A DNA stretch of 64,000 nt from Ixodes scapularis (lineage: Eukaryota; Arthropoda; Arachnida; Ixodida; Ixodidae), in NCBI RefSeq assembly GCF_016920785.2, contig NW_024609835.1, forward strand, positions 79,350,795-79,414,794. Reading direction: 5' to 3'. The notes below the pieces were generated by a model. It had not been told where the DNA came from and did not search any database. It saw only the letters and a list, made by a program, of their open reading frames with translations. Positions 20,848 through 33,044 of this stretch are shown here, piece after piece. Positions within the stretch are counted from its first letter, which is position 1, and the number at the start of each line of letters is the position of its first letter. The translations under genes and the position numbers were made by a program.

Positions 20848-23559
20848 TTCCCACCAACTCGCCCAACTATCCGTTCTTCTAAAGAATTCATTTCATTGAA
20901 CCGAGCTACCAAATGTTACTTAAACAAACTGCTTTAGCAACAAGTGGGCTGCCATTACCGGGAGGTTAAGATTTCAGTACTTCTTTTTTAATACATATTC
21001 CTTGGACTAACTTCAAGAATAAGGAAAAGAACAGACAGTGCATGTGGAACGGTACAACTAGACAAAAGTGCCTTGGACACCAACCCCAATCATTTCTTAT
21101 TATTTATAAAAAGCTAGAATCCAATGTCAAGAGGCCATTCCAAAAATTCTTTGCTAGAGTGTCCTGTATTTGTTGACAAGAACAAATATATTCAATCAAA
21201 ACCAAAGGTCCAGCCCAGAGGAATGTGGCAAAGAAAACTCCTGAAGTCAGGTGAGCAGTTTCACATACCATACCTATGCATTCAAGTTCTCTTTAAATCA
21301 TCATATTCTATATGTTCAGGCAGTCATACAAATTATATATTACTGATTCGATTAGATTTATTAATGAGGCTGTGGACGGCTTATATTAAATATCGAAATT
21401 TATGTTAGCCAAAATTTGTTCGCAACACCTCTTATACCGCAGCTATTGAAGACTTATCGAATAACATCACTGATCATGGATCACGCCAAATAATGAAATG
21501 GTTGGAAAGAACAGCGACGTTTTTCACATATTTCCAAATTTCTGTGGAGGTACTGAATCCCATTACACAGCATGAAAGCTACAATTATGCACACCTTCTG
21601 TAGCTTGCAACACACACAAAAATAAAAATCAGTAATTCCCCACAAGATATGAATCATTCAAGCGGGCGCCACAGTTTATCGGAAACATGGACATCAATGG
21701 AACAAGCAACTAGAAAAAAGATGGGGCATGTGAATGTTGTGGTCGTTTCTAGAGATAATGAAGAGCAGGAATCCTACTAAATTGATGAAAAATGAAAGTT
21801 CATCCATCATGTTGTTAGGATAGGCTTGTACTTGATGCAAAGATTCGGTAAGACTTGTGCCACTGTAGCAAGTTTGTTCAATTGCTTTGAGAGACGGGAT
21901 TAAATACGATAGTTCTGAAGCGGGCCTGCAAACCATGCGAAAAATCCTGGCCAAATCTGTATACCTCCACATATGCTATACACACATATACACACACGCG
22001 GCATCTAATATGCCATTTGTTATTTGAATGTGCCATAAATCTAGCAAAGTAAAAAAAAAAAAAAATTACAGCAGTATTTTGGTTATAGCTGGCAAAATTG
22101 TCATAAACAATGAGTTTTTGAGTTGATAAATCATTGTGCTACCATTTATGTACCGAGACTCATACCGCAACTTCCGACCGATGAGAGTCACTGAGGCACC
22201 ACACGTGTGGGAATTCTGCTATGGTAGGGACGCTGTTCACTCGGTCGTATATATTCTGCCTCTTGCTTTTGCACCTATGTTTTCACCAGGTCACCCTCGC
22301 CAAACGTGTGCGCTAATACCAGCAAAGTAGGAAGGACTCGTACTTGTCATAAATTTTCATAAAATACTTCAGCTCCAATAACCTGCCTTAAAATGACACA
22401 GGTCTCGTCACTGGAACTGAGCACTTTGGGCAATGCAGTACAACAAATATCCTGCCCTACATTGATTTTTTTTTTTATTCAGAACGTAAAAGCATGTCTG
22501 GCATGAGCTCTTCGCTCTGACTAGTGCAATGTTCCCATTGTGTTACAAGCAATTCTTGTTTAAATTCTTTGTGCAATCACACATACTGTAACATCCTGAA
22601 ATAGCCCAGAAAGAGTGAAAGCAAATCAAGCGAAAATATGGAGTAAGCTAAAGGTTTGGCATGCGATCAAAAAAAGTTGAAGAAATGCTAGTTTTAGATT
22701 TTGTGACCTGCGAAACTCGTGATGCAGGGAGGTAGTGATGCACCAAAGATTACTGTCATTCCCAGTCAGCAATGTTTTGCGTATCTCTGGTCGGTGTCAC
22801 CATTGACCAGGGCCCTGCAATTACTAGTAGAAGTGGGCTATCTTTGGGTGTTTCTTAAAAGTAGCAAATCCTACGGAAAAATTTAGGTGGGTTATCTTTA
22901 AGGCCCCCCCCCCCCCCCCTTGTGGGGCACCCCTCTGGATATTTCCATATAAGCATTAGTAGCATACAAGGTACAATCGCATTAATTTCCACACAAACAG
23001 ACGTGTTTAATTATTTTTTATATTTTTTTTAAGTAAGTGCTACAGCCCAAATTTGATCACAGAGTACCTGAGAAAGAGAATATATTCTGCATAATGCGTC
23101 TCAATGGAGGTGAGCAGATGACACTCGAATAATAACTCCGTGCAAACATTCGAAAACCATGACCCGGCCTTGGAGCCACGGTAATGCAAAGGTATTCAAG
23201 CGGAACAGGCGCATCATTTGAATTGATTAATATTCAGTCGTAAAGTCGAGTCACGTTACCCAAAGCTCAATCGCACGCCCGATGTGCGCAAACAAATGTC
23301 GCTGCGCGCCGAAAGCTTATGATTCATCGCCTTAATTCCCAGTCGCACAAGGAGAGAAACGCAAAAAGAAAGAAAGAAAAAGCATAACTCCATGAGCGCC
23401 TGGTAGATCGACGACACGCCCCGCAAATAAACAAACACGCAGTAGCGTTTCCGAGTCAAGCAGCAGAGTAACAGCCTTCCCATCAAACTACACGCAAGGC
23501 CACCATTCCGCTGAGTCACCGGTCCGTCCATCCCACCTCCAGTCATCTATCTGGCTGGA
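20848..23559. other. intron 1, no feature recognised
   Basis: AT-rich intron sequence with poly(A) and poly(C) runs (for example 22906-22920). Frames of up to about 95 codons occur on both strands without recognisable domains. Confidence 0.5.
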
Positions 23560-24010
23560 GTGCCTCGCGCTGGTCTCTCTCTCGGCGTTTCACTCTCCGA
23601 GATTGAGCTCGGCCGCCAGACCACCTACAGTCAGAGAACGCTCAGCGAGGTGTAAAATTGCCGTCCATCGCTTCTTTCCCCCCGTGGCTGATGCGCACGG
23701 TGATTAGAAAGTGTACCGTAAGACAACAAAAGAACTTGGGGAAGGGGGGATCGTGCTGGCGGTGGCGGCTGTGGCTCGAAGCCGTGCAAGCAAGCATGCA
23801 CGCCTTCGGTCGGTGGCCGTGCCGCGGTGGGGTTGTTGCGTGTTGCGGCGCCTGGTGGGCACACTCACAGGCGGCTCCACGCGTGTCGGAGGACAAATTG
23901 AACAGCTCGCGAGAAGGTGCACCGCCGTTGAATCCTCCCCTTCGACTTCTTTGTGGAAGCAGCTGCATCGACCTGTGGCTGCTGTGACTGCAGCTGCTTA
24001 CGTGCGATAG
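23560..24010. other. GC-rich island within intron 1
   Basis: Composition changes sharply to GC- and CpG-rich, with overlapping open frames on both strands, and ends at a long poly(T) (24040-24064). It resembles the promoter or first exon of an unseen transcript, but no splice-ready exon, start context or domain could be assigned, so it is only a compositional feature. Confidence 0.3.
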
Positions 24011-24036
24011 ACCTTCCCGTTTTTCCTGATGCGATT

Positions 24037-24067
<31 letters not shown>

Positions 24068-24230
24068 GTTAATTGTTATCATAACGAAGTTCGGTGAAAT
24101 GTACGAGTGCCTTCATACTTTTGTGAAGAGAAAGTAAAGGGCAAAAAAGGTTACAGGCACGTAATCCTGCCTGAGCGGCCAAAACTGATAGAGACCTTTA
24201 CTGGGAGTGGAATAAGAAGTCACGGCACTA

Positions 24231-25623
24231 TACTTCGTTTCACCTTCAGTCCGAGCGCAGCGGACGCTACGAGCCATCCCAGCCAATCCAGCGCCGGGAG
24301 AGTATCACGTGACCTTGGGGTTGGGCGGAGCGACCATAGAATTATTATAATGTACGCTAGAGGTTCAACTGGCGCTAGTGTCTATGCGACTTCCGGGGGG
24401 CAAATTGAAGCAGACAGCAACCAGTCTACTTTTGCGGTGCTCCCGTGCATTCCTATGGGAAAACGCGCGTGAAATTTGCCTCTGCGCCGGAAAATAACAC
24501 GAATGGCTTTTATTATTTCGGTTGTACCGGATAGTATGTACATTTATTAATGCTGTAAAAGTGTAATTGCTTTAATTACAGCAATTTTCTTTACCAATAA
24601 ACGATGTTAAGCTTCGCTATATTTCAGACCCAAACCTATGTTCCATGGCAGGTATGTAAAAACAAGCGACGATTCTAAGCAAACTAACGATCGAAAAGAA
24701 TGTAGAGTGTGTTCAAGGTTCGCTAGCATTGCGGTGGCGCTTATATATTGCTAATATGCCCGTCCTGTCACTCTATGAAAATGACTTTGTCGTGCATCTT
24801 TACGACGGTTAAAAAACATTCGAATGTAAGAAATAAAGTACGTGGACTACGAAAGGTGTGCTTTTTTTATTATTTCCTATGTCGGGCAGTTCTTATCGGG
24901 CCCCTGTTCACTGACTTCTCCCTATTTGCAAAGATTTGGAGCGTGCGGTTGATGATTTGAACCCAGAACATGCATCTTCGCACATAGCCATGAGCAGAAA
25001 GAATAAAGCAGTACTTATTTATTGCAAATCGGACTATATTAGGTGGCTTTCAATTTATTTTTATCGCCTGCATGGACAAGGAGTTACTTATCCAATGTTA
25101 CTGCGTAGTTCTTGCCGTCTCTCTTGGTTTTCCACATGTCCTTCGTTCGTTTGACACGTATATCCATATGGTGGAAAGCGCCGATGCCATGTTCGCGCTA
25201 ACAGTGTCCGACAGTGCACATAAATACACGTACGAAGCCGTTTTAGCACCGTTTTTAATCCGATGAATTTGAAAGAAAAACGCCGTAACTGACTAATTAT
25301 TTCGTCGGTCTGACTGAGAAATGTTCCAAGCTTCCTAGTACGTACGAATTATTCGTGATGTTTGCTCTTATATTCGAGCGAGGAGAGAAAATGTACTCGC
25401 TTTTTCCCATAGAAATGCATTACCGGAACTCAATTTCCGACTGGTTGCTGTCTGCTTCAATTTGCAGCAGCACACTAGCGCCACTTGAACCTCTAGCGTA
25501 CATTATAATAACTCTATGGGAGCGACACGCGGAGCTCGAGATCACGCGATACTCCCCCGGCGCTGGATTGGCTGGGACGGCGCGTAGCATCCACTGCGCT
25601 CGGACTGAAGGTGAAACTAAGTA
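24231..25623. mobile_element. 1.4-kb element with 240-bp inverted arms (TA target)
   Basis: The left arm starts TACTTCGTTTCACCTTCAGT and the right arm, reverse-complemented, TACTTAGTTTCACCTTCAGT. Similarity continues for about 240 bp (through AATTGAAGCAGACAGCAACC and its counterpart). TA flanks both ends. The middle (24475-25380) is AT-rich without recognisable coding sequence. Confidence 0.8.
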
Positions 25624-25727
25624 TAGAGAAAGACAATTCTCATACTATGGCCCGTCGAGTGAAGGTGAATGAAGTAAACACAGCGGGGAAATCGGTTTCT
25701 CAAGGATACTTTAAGAAACCAATAGTA

Positions 25728-26242
25728 CAGAAGTTCTCACAGGCACGTCGCCATTGGGGGGGGGGGGGGGGGGGGCATGCGGCCCGGCCCCCCCCCCCCA
25801 AATTTTTGCATTTTGCTGGGACCTCCTCTCCCCCCTCCACCTCATACAACATTTTGACATAAGCGCCCCCCCCCCCCTCCCTCCCTCCCTCCCTCCCTCT
25901 CCCCCCCCCCCCGAAACAAGATCCTGGCTACGTGCCTGGGTTCTCAACCATCTATATTTCGCGGACCCCTTGTGGATCGGCGGAGATGATGAAGGACCCC
26001 GTTCGTGGTGGAAAGAGGGAAAAGGTACACGTGAAATATAAAAATGAGTTAATAAATGGACATGACTATGGGCTAGTGTAAAGCAGACTTCTCTTATTGA
26101 GATACACACGAGAAAACTCGCCCGAAAGCAGGAAAATTTTTCTCGATCTGAAAAAAAGACAACTTTTATTGCCATGCTTGACTGATGAGGCAGGGCTTCG
26201 CGGACCCCAAAGGATCAGCGGACCCCCATTTAAGAACCACTG
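25728..26242. mobile_element. hAT-like MITE with an 8-bp target duplication, itself invaded
   Basis: The left end is CAGAAGTTCTCA and the right end, reverse-complemented, CAGTGGTTCTTAAATGGGGG, both of the CAGTGGTTCTCAACC type with GGACCCC inside. The flanks CAATAGTA (25720-25727) and CATTAGTA (26243-26250) match at 7 of 8 bases, fitting hAT. A family-C MITE is inserted 12 bp from the left end. Confidence 0.8.
25740..25938. mobile_element. MITE family C, copy nested in the hAT-like MITE
   Basis: The ends are CAGGCACGTCGCC and, reverse-complemented, CAGGCACGTAGCC. The flanking 8-mers AGTTCTCA and GGTTCTCA match at 7 of 8. The interior is dominated by long G and C runs (25756-25775, 25787-25799, 25867-25880). 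Confidence 0.85.
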
Positions 26243-26285
26243 CATTAGTAAATCGTAGCGCGATACGCGCTACGATTTACTAATG
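26243..26285. repeat. 20-bp perfect palindromic stem, 3-base loop
   Basis: CATTAGTAAATCGTAGCGCG is followed by ATA and its exact reverse complement. The first 8 bases double as the target duplication of the neighbouring hAT-like MITE, so that element landed at the edge of this hairpin. Confidence 0.85.
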
Positions 26286-26584
26286 GTCATATGTAATGCG
26301 ATTGCTAAAGAATATTTTTTTTCTTTTTCCGTGGACGAATTTAATAAGCATTCTACTCCTAAATGATTAAACAGCATTGTGGGTCATTGTGCCATTTTCA
26401 AAAGAAAAACGTGTAGAAGAAAAAAAACATTGCACAACTACACTACGATTTTTCTTTTTTTCTAAGATTTTTATTACTATGAAAAGTGGCGGATTTTGTG
26501 AATGATAGGTTTTGCTAGCGATAATTTCTGTATGATGTCTCTTTGTGCACTTAAAAGCAGGCCTTTTTCAAACTGTGCTGTGTA

Positions 26585-26715
26585 CAGGCACGTAGCCAGG
26601 GGAGGGGGGGGGGTTGCTCACGGCCCCCCCCTCATACAGCATTTTGTCACGGGCGGTGCCTGCCCCCCCCCCCCCCCCCCCAACCCCCCGAAACAAAATC
26701 CTGGCTACGTGCGTG
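26585..26715. mobile_element. MITE family C, compact copy
   Basis: The ends are CAGGCACGTAGCCAGG and, reverse-complemented, CACGCACGTAGCCAGG. The flanking 8-mers GCTGTGTA and GGTGCGTA match at 6 of 8. The interior contains a run of at least 18 C. Confidence 0.8.
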
Positions 26716-26990
26716 GGTGCGTATGAGAACTTTTTTTTTATGTGCGGATTGTGCTTCAGGTGTGGACTATAGTCAGGAAAATACGGTACATTTAATCCCC
26801 TTCATATTGCCAAAATAAGCGTCACAGACCCCCACAATCTCATTTGATGGTTTCGAATTTCACGCCAACAAAGAAAAACAAAATTTTGTCTTTGTTATTT
26901 TTTCATCAGGCGGGCTCATCCTTTCCAAGCTTTACTTAAAGAATATGCCACCAAATTACACCTGTGCTAATTTACATCACAATATCTTAA

Positions 26991-29900
26991 AGGAGGACCA
27001 GCAGAAATATTCTTCCGCCTGGCGGAAAGTCCTCCTCGCCCTCTTTCTTCTTTTATTGTAGCACGGCGAGGCGAGGGGAAAGGTCTCCTTTTGCGCCGGC
27101 TTCTTCTGAGAGGATAAGCCGAGAAAATCCCCATTCTGAGCGACGGGCGATCGGTGCGGCAGCAGCGACCTCGTGACTTAGAGGTAGCTTCAGCTCCTAT
27201 CGCGTAATCTGCCCCATTTTTTGGCGCTCACCAAGCCTAGCCCCTCGGGTGTAGGTTTTACGGAACTGCAAGGCTGCGCCCGCGCAGTCATTGAATTTCC
27301 GCTTTCGAAGGTCTTTAGTTTAGCCCGTGGCAAAGTAAACGCGTACTTGAGAGCTGCGATGCATCCCCGCACCCATTGAAGGAACGTTTCATAGATATTT
27401 TCGGTTGATCAAGGAGCTCAAAACACATGCGCGAGAAGTGGTGACTTGAATATGTAAGGGTGACTCACATCTTCACAAAACGTTCCATCTTGAAAAAAAC
27501 GGCTTATCACGCTCAAACCTGCCTCAAATTGGGATCGATGGAGAAGAGAACGATGTACCAGGCGCGGGCATCTTCTTGGAGGTCTCTGTTTTCTAGCAGC
27601 GAGCACAAACATTGTGTGCGTAACTCACACTATATGATGGCCAACGAATGTATGTGACATTTATATTTATGCATCCCAGCAACCACATGAGGTGAGAAGG
27701 CAGCTATGGTGTGTGTCGATACTAAAAAGTTCTAGTGGATCGTCTTTAGCTCTTGGATAACCGCACCCTACAACAATTTATAAGCTATAACCTTTCTGTG
27801 AGCATTTTTGATCGAGTGCGGCTATCGAAGCGTCCGATGTTATAGTTAAACGTTGCTTAAATCGGCGCTATAGCACGTGCTGCCACTTTAAAGTATTTCT
27901 GAGGCATTAAAAATAAAAAATAAAAAATCAACTGTAGCCTTTTTTTAACATAATACGCGTTTGTAATTTGTCTGTGCAAACACATTTTAGTTAGCACGGA
28001 CAAACTATTGCCGGTCTTTCTGATTTTGTTTTTTAGAAATAAATGATATTTAGAAAACTGTCAATGCAACTATCCAACCTAAGTGGCAGAGCTCAGTGCT
28101 AGACAATACATGTTGCTGGGCAGAAATAGTAAAAAGCGCCGATGTCGCATTCGGGCTAAAAGTGCCACGTAATGCACGCGTACCGCTACAAGTGCGTCCG
28201 GGCATTTCACCGAACGCCGTTTCATCGAATGCCGTATCATCGAATGCCGTTTCATCGAAGCCGTTTCATCGAACGCCGTTTCATCAAACGCCGTTTCATA
28301 GAAGCCGTTTCATCGAACGCCTTTTCATCGAACAATGTTACAGTCTGTAATACTTTGGAGTTTACTTTAATTTTTATACACAACTTCATCTCATTCTCTC
28401 TTTTTTTTCTTCTTTTGTTTCTGCTTTTATATCACTGGGTGCAGTGGCGAGATAAGTTCCATCGTGAACATATCCTGCTTCGAGAAGAAAGCCTCCATGA
28501 AACAATGACCCCTCTCCATGTCACATGAAACAATTAAAAATGAGGCAAAAACAGAAAGCACAGACGCTTAAAAGTGTTTTAAGTGTCTGTCCTTTATTTG
28601 CAGCGTCGTGGTTTCAGCCATGTATGTACATGAGTAAGGCTTTTCAGTAAGTCGCATACCCAATTGTTTTTATTTCTTTTTATGCCAATTGCTTTTATTT
28701 TTAGTAGTTTGACACCACCTTCAAAAGAATTTCTCAAGTGACTACCTTAGTCTTAACAAATGCAAGGTGAAACATCTATAAAGCACTGTTATGCCCCAAA
28801 ACTCGGTACAGAGCCACAACTGAGAAATTCGATGAAACGGCCCTTGGCGATTCGATAAAATGGCGTTCGATGAAACGGCGTTCGATGAAGTGTCCGTTCA
28901 TTCGGTGAAACGGCTTTCGATGAAATGGCGAAAAAGTGAGGTTCAGGCTTGGTCGGAGATTGCTACGGTTACACACGTACGCTTTTTCAGTTCTATCTCG
29001 CATAAATAAGCTTCTTGCTCAAATAAACAGGGGCATCTGACTTTTCGCTCATCTTGGCCTTTTGCGCGACTGTTAACAAGTTCTAAAACAGACAAAGCAA
29101 AAGTGATTTAATTAGCTCAGGATTATAGGTTGAGCGAAATATTTACAAAGTTCAAGGTTCCCTGAGTCGTCTCTTGTATTCAATTCCCCCTCCCCTCACC
29201 ACCACTTCCTTCCTCTAAATAAACAACGTAGATTATTTTATGAACCACCAGTAATAGAGCGTACTCACAAAACGTCTATTTGGCATAAGAAAGCGTAAGA
29301 AAGGCCTTGTTTAAATGTTCGAGCAATGAACTTGTTTTCTTACTGTGCGTGACACAGCTAGCACGAAACACAATATTGACATTTTTACGCAAGGGCCATG
29401 CAGAATTTAGTGTATAAGAACAAATTTATGCCTCGTAAGTTGGTGCCCAGCGGAAGCACTCTTTACCGAATTGCTTGTTTAAAAATAACAACTTTTCAAA
29501 CATAAAAATAAAACAAAATAACACCACTTTTTTGGGGACCACTAAATTTACTGATTTACTATGTTAGCGTTGATTGTGCAGCGGTATGTGTACATTACGC
29601 GACACTGTTAGCGCAAACACGACATCGCGCTTTTTGCTATTTTCCCCAGCAGTATCGACTCGCACTAAAATCTACCGCTTAGGTTGGATACTCGCATTAA
29701 CAGTTTCCTAAACATCGTTCTCTTCTAACAAAAAAAAAAAAAAAGTGGGAAACACCGGTGATAGTTTGTGTTAACTGCGTAGCGTAGGGTACCTAAAAGT
29801 TTTTTTACAATGTTAAATACAATTCTGTGTCACGTTAAAAAAAAAAATTGTCTGCTTTTGCCTTAGTTTCTTTGAGACACCGCAAATACTTCGAAGTGGC

Positions 29901-30979
29901 GGTCCGTGCTATGGTACCGATACAAGCAACGTTGAACCATAACACGACACGCTAGACTCGTCAAAAAGGGTTTTAATATTGTCTTTTCGCTCCATAGCCG
30001 CACTCGATGAAGAATGTAAACAGCGAGTCTAGCTTACATTTCGTTGTGGGGTACGGACCGTATATGGTTATCTAAGTGGCTAAAAGCGACCCACTAAAAC
30101 TTTCTAAAATTCACATCCACCCTTGATGCCCTCTCACCTCAGGTGCTTGTTGGGAATGTGTAAATATGAATTTCATACATTTTGCTGGCCATCATGTTCT
30201 GCGAGTTAGGCACACAACAGGGCATTTTAGTAAATCGTTTTCAAAGGTTTCAGGCCACTTCAGGCGCGCGCTTCAGAGAATGCATCGAAGTGGCAGCGCG
30301 AGCTCCCGCTAAATATAGCGTGGCCTGAAAACATAGTCTGCTAAAGTTCTTTAATAATTTGTGCTCGCTCCTAGAAAACAGAGACCTTCTAGAAGATGCC
30401 CGCGCCTGATACATCGTTTTCTTTTCCATCGATCCCAATTTGAGGCAGGTTTGAGCGTGATAAGCCGTTTTTTCTTCAAGATGGAATGTTTTGTGATGAT
30501 GTGAGTCATCCTTACATATTCAAGTCACCACTTCTCGCGCATGTCTTTTGAGCTCCTTGATCAACCGAAAATATCTATGAAACGTTCCTTCAATGGGTGC
30601 GGGGATGCATCGCAGCTCTCAAGTATGCGTTTACTTTGCCACGGGCTAAACTAAAGACCTTCGAAAGCGGAAATTCGGTGACTGCGCGGGCGCAGCCTTG
30701 CAGCTCCGTAAAACCGACACCCGAGGAGCTAGGCTTGGTGAGCGCCAAAAAATGGGGCAGATTACGCGATAAGAGCTGAAGCTACCTCTAACTCACGAGG
30801 TCGCTGCTGCCGCACCGATCGCCCGTCGCTCAGAATGGGGATTTTCTCGGCTTATCCTCTCAGAAGAAGCCGGCGTAAAAGGGGACCTTTCCCCTCTCCT
30901 CGCCGTGCTACAATACAAGAAAGAAAGAGGGCGCGGAGGACTTTCCGCCAGGCGGAAGAATATTTCTGCTGGTCCTCCT
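26991..30979. mobile_element. 4-kb foldback element with 1.2-1.4-kb inverted arms (TTAA target)
   Basis: The left arm begins AGGAGGACCAGCAGAAATAT and the right arm ends with its exact complement; TTAA lies outside both ends (26987-26990, 30980-30983). The arms pair through about 28197 on the left and down to about 29565 on the right, broken by small insertions (for example about 130 bp at 30228-30360). A 60-codon frame beginning MRGCIAALKYAFTLPRAKL survives in both arms (minus 27372-27190, plus 30597-30779) with few replacements, which may be arm similarity only. The loop between the arms carries a second, smaller repeat element. No transposase is visible. Confidence 0.88.
28203..28933. mobile_element. 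Foldback-like insert with inverted arrays of a 14-15-bp unit
   Basis: On the left (28203-28334) about nine tandem copies of TTTCATCGAACGCCG and variants occur; on the right (28825-28933) about six copies occur in the opposite orientation. The 490 bp between them is unrelated and AT-rich. Inverted arrays of short tandem repeats at the ends of an element resemble Drosophila FB elements. It lies in the loop of the larger foldback element, starting right where that element's left arm stops. Confidence 0.7.
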
Positions 30980-30983
30980 TTAA

Positions 30984-31706
30984 AGGAGCTGTGCAACAAT
31001 TTCAGGGCTTTGCTTAAATAATTGTGGAAGTTGATGCCTGACACTTCTGCAGTGAACTACAGAAAACAGATTTTGCCTGGATACCCTAGTTTTTACTTAA
31101 AAAAATGAAAAAGATCCAGGTTTTTGCCGCCTCTCAACTCGTGCATCGTCTTCCGGGTCACGTGCACAGTGACGTCACTAGAGTAGGCGCGGAGTTCCGG
31201 AAAAGTTCTCTCTTTAGAGCCATCAGCGAGCAGCGAGAACTCATCCGCTCGCGACCGCGTGACCACCCGTCCTTGCCCGTCCGGCGCTGTCCCCCTCCCC
31301 CTCCGGCTTCTGGCAGCTGTTCGCGGTTTTGTGGACCTAGGATAGATGGCGCCACTAAAACTCCGTATAATAAAAGTTTTGTCGATGATACCAGGGTGTT
31401 GACGCATTCATATATATGTTGGAACGACAAGATTTATAAAAAAAAGTTACCTTTTATCGAGCAGGTATTCGCACAACTTGCTACCTTTCTTACAACGACC
31501 CAAGTGACGTCACGCCGCTTGTTTCTCATGGCCGCCGCTCGTGGCTGCAGGTCGAGAAATATTCCAAGTTTTGCCTCGCTATTACGCGGCGGAATCGCAA
31601 CATTGCGATGAAAGGAGGTGTGTTTTCTGCTATTTGTGACACAGTGAACAATATCAAAAGCAGAAAATGACAATTCTTTCAACGTTAAAATCGTTGCACA
31701 GCTCCT
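30984..31706. mobile_element. TTAA-target DNA element, copy 2 (723 bp)
   Basis: The left end AGGAGCTGTGCAACAATTTC and the right end, reverse-complemented, AGGAGCTGTGCAACGATTTT are flanked by TTAA (30980-30983, 31707-31710). The left TTAA is the same one that ends the preceding foldback element. Both strands hold frames of 80-170 codons in a GC-rich middle, but none has a recognised domain. Confidence 0.85.
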
Positions 31707-31854
31707 TTAAGGGATTTATTTACACGGTCTCTCCAAAGGCCCAACAGAAATGCTCTTCGAGTCCTGGAGGTTCGGTGAAGACTGAAATAGGCTAGCCGGA
31801 AAGGCGCAAGGGATTTCCGGATACTGCATCCTGGCACGTGTCTCATCCACTCCG

Positions 31855-31905
31855 CCCTCCCCTCCTCCTCCTCCTCCTCCTTCTCTCTCTCTCTCTCTAT
31901 TTCTA
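31855..31905. repeat. pyrimidine microsatellite (TCC)n/(CT)n
   Basis: CTCCTCC repeats pass directly into a run of TCTCTCTC. It is a simple repeat with no other signal. Confidence 0.85.
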
Positions 31906-31910
31906 ATCAT

Positions 31911-32940
31911 CAACGTCTGCACAACACCATCAAACTAAACTCACTGTATGAACCGAGGCGACCAATCTTTGTTTCTAACTTGCAGTACTAATAATGCACG
32001 AAAGCAAAATAATAGCTCAATTGTAAATCGGTCAGGGGTCAAACATAGCATTAACCCACGTACGAACTTCATAAGCCCCTTTATATGGGATATTCACTGG
32101 ATACCATATTTGAGGGCGCTGATTAGAGCGCGTGCTCAGAACCAGCTCACATTAATATGCTGCTGAGACCGGCAATCTTTATGATGCGGAATGCACGTTG
32201 CAAAAGAGCTGTGGCCGCCAGTGAATACCCCCTAAAGCTATGAGGGACCATATAGTTCCTTTTATTCGAGTCAATTGGAATGGAAATATAAAAGACAATG
32301 ACTCAGATACATGGGGTGACATCTGTTTGAGTACAGGCGCTACCAAAATTTCGTTTGCGATGTAAAGGAATTCAAAATAAAATAAAAACCTGCTCTGTGA
32401 ATTGTGTGCGGGAAATATGCGGTCTTACCTCTACCACTCATTATTTTCCGCTTGTTACCGCCATGGCGGCCATATGCACAAGCACTGACAAACACATGGT
32501 AGCGCAGGGGAAAAACAAGAGGAAGCGTAGGGGAGATATTTTTCCGATGATGCGTCATACAGAATTCAGCCCTACGAGGTCGGTACTATATATGGCACGA
32601 ACAAGCGATCGCCAGTTGTTTTTTTCTCTCAAATGTTGTACGGCTACAACAAAAACAACGTGTGGGTGAAAGTCCTCCTTCAGGGAGTTCACCAATACTC
32701 TACTTGAGTAAATCAGAGAAGGACGTGCCGATGCCCTGTTCGCGTTAACAGCGCCGCGCAGCATACACTGCACCGCTGTGTAGTCAAACAGACCGCGAAT
32801 ATCTTAAACGACTGTCATAAAGTGCCCAATGGAAAATTGGAACGTCCGAAACGTTTTCTAGAATAAGAAAATAACTTCGGTCTATTTGGAGACTTGACGT
32901 CATATAAAGCCTTCCCTGAACAACAGAGAGAACGGCAAAC
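31911..32940. other. intron 1, no feature recognised
   Basis: Mixed-composition sequence with short frames on both strands that shadow one another. No exon, RNA or clear repeat boundaries are visible. Confidence 0.45.
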
Positions 32941-32959
32941 CTCTGTGCGCATTTATTTT

Positions 32960-33044
32960 CATTAATGTCTCTATTTCCGATGTTAATCGCGTTTTCAACT
33001 GCTTTGACGGCTTCGTCTTTAGGCCGCCAGGCGCTGTGAATATC
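32960..33044. repeat. repeat family D, left half (split by a hAT insertion)
   Basis: GGCTTCGTCTTTAGGCCGCC ... GGCGCTG matches 49065-49105 (GACTTCGTCTTTCGACCGC ... GGCGCTG). The match resumes on the far side of the 4.9-kb insertion at 37987, so the two halves were once contiguous. Confidence 0.7.

Noticed and set aside
25711..26175. 154-codon frame with Gly-rich and Pro-rich stretches
   Set aside because: The glycine and proline blocks are translations of the G and C runs of a family-C MITE.
28203..28334. CRISPR-like array of short regularly spaced repeats
   Set aside because: There are no spacers between the 14-15-bp units, the sequence is eukaryotic and the array has an inverted partner, so it is a foldback-type tandem repeat.
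31105..31611. 168-codon frame in the TTAA element
   Set aside because: It could have been a transposase, but it has no DDE-type or piggyBac-like motif and is matched by minus-strand frames in the same GC-rich stretch.
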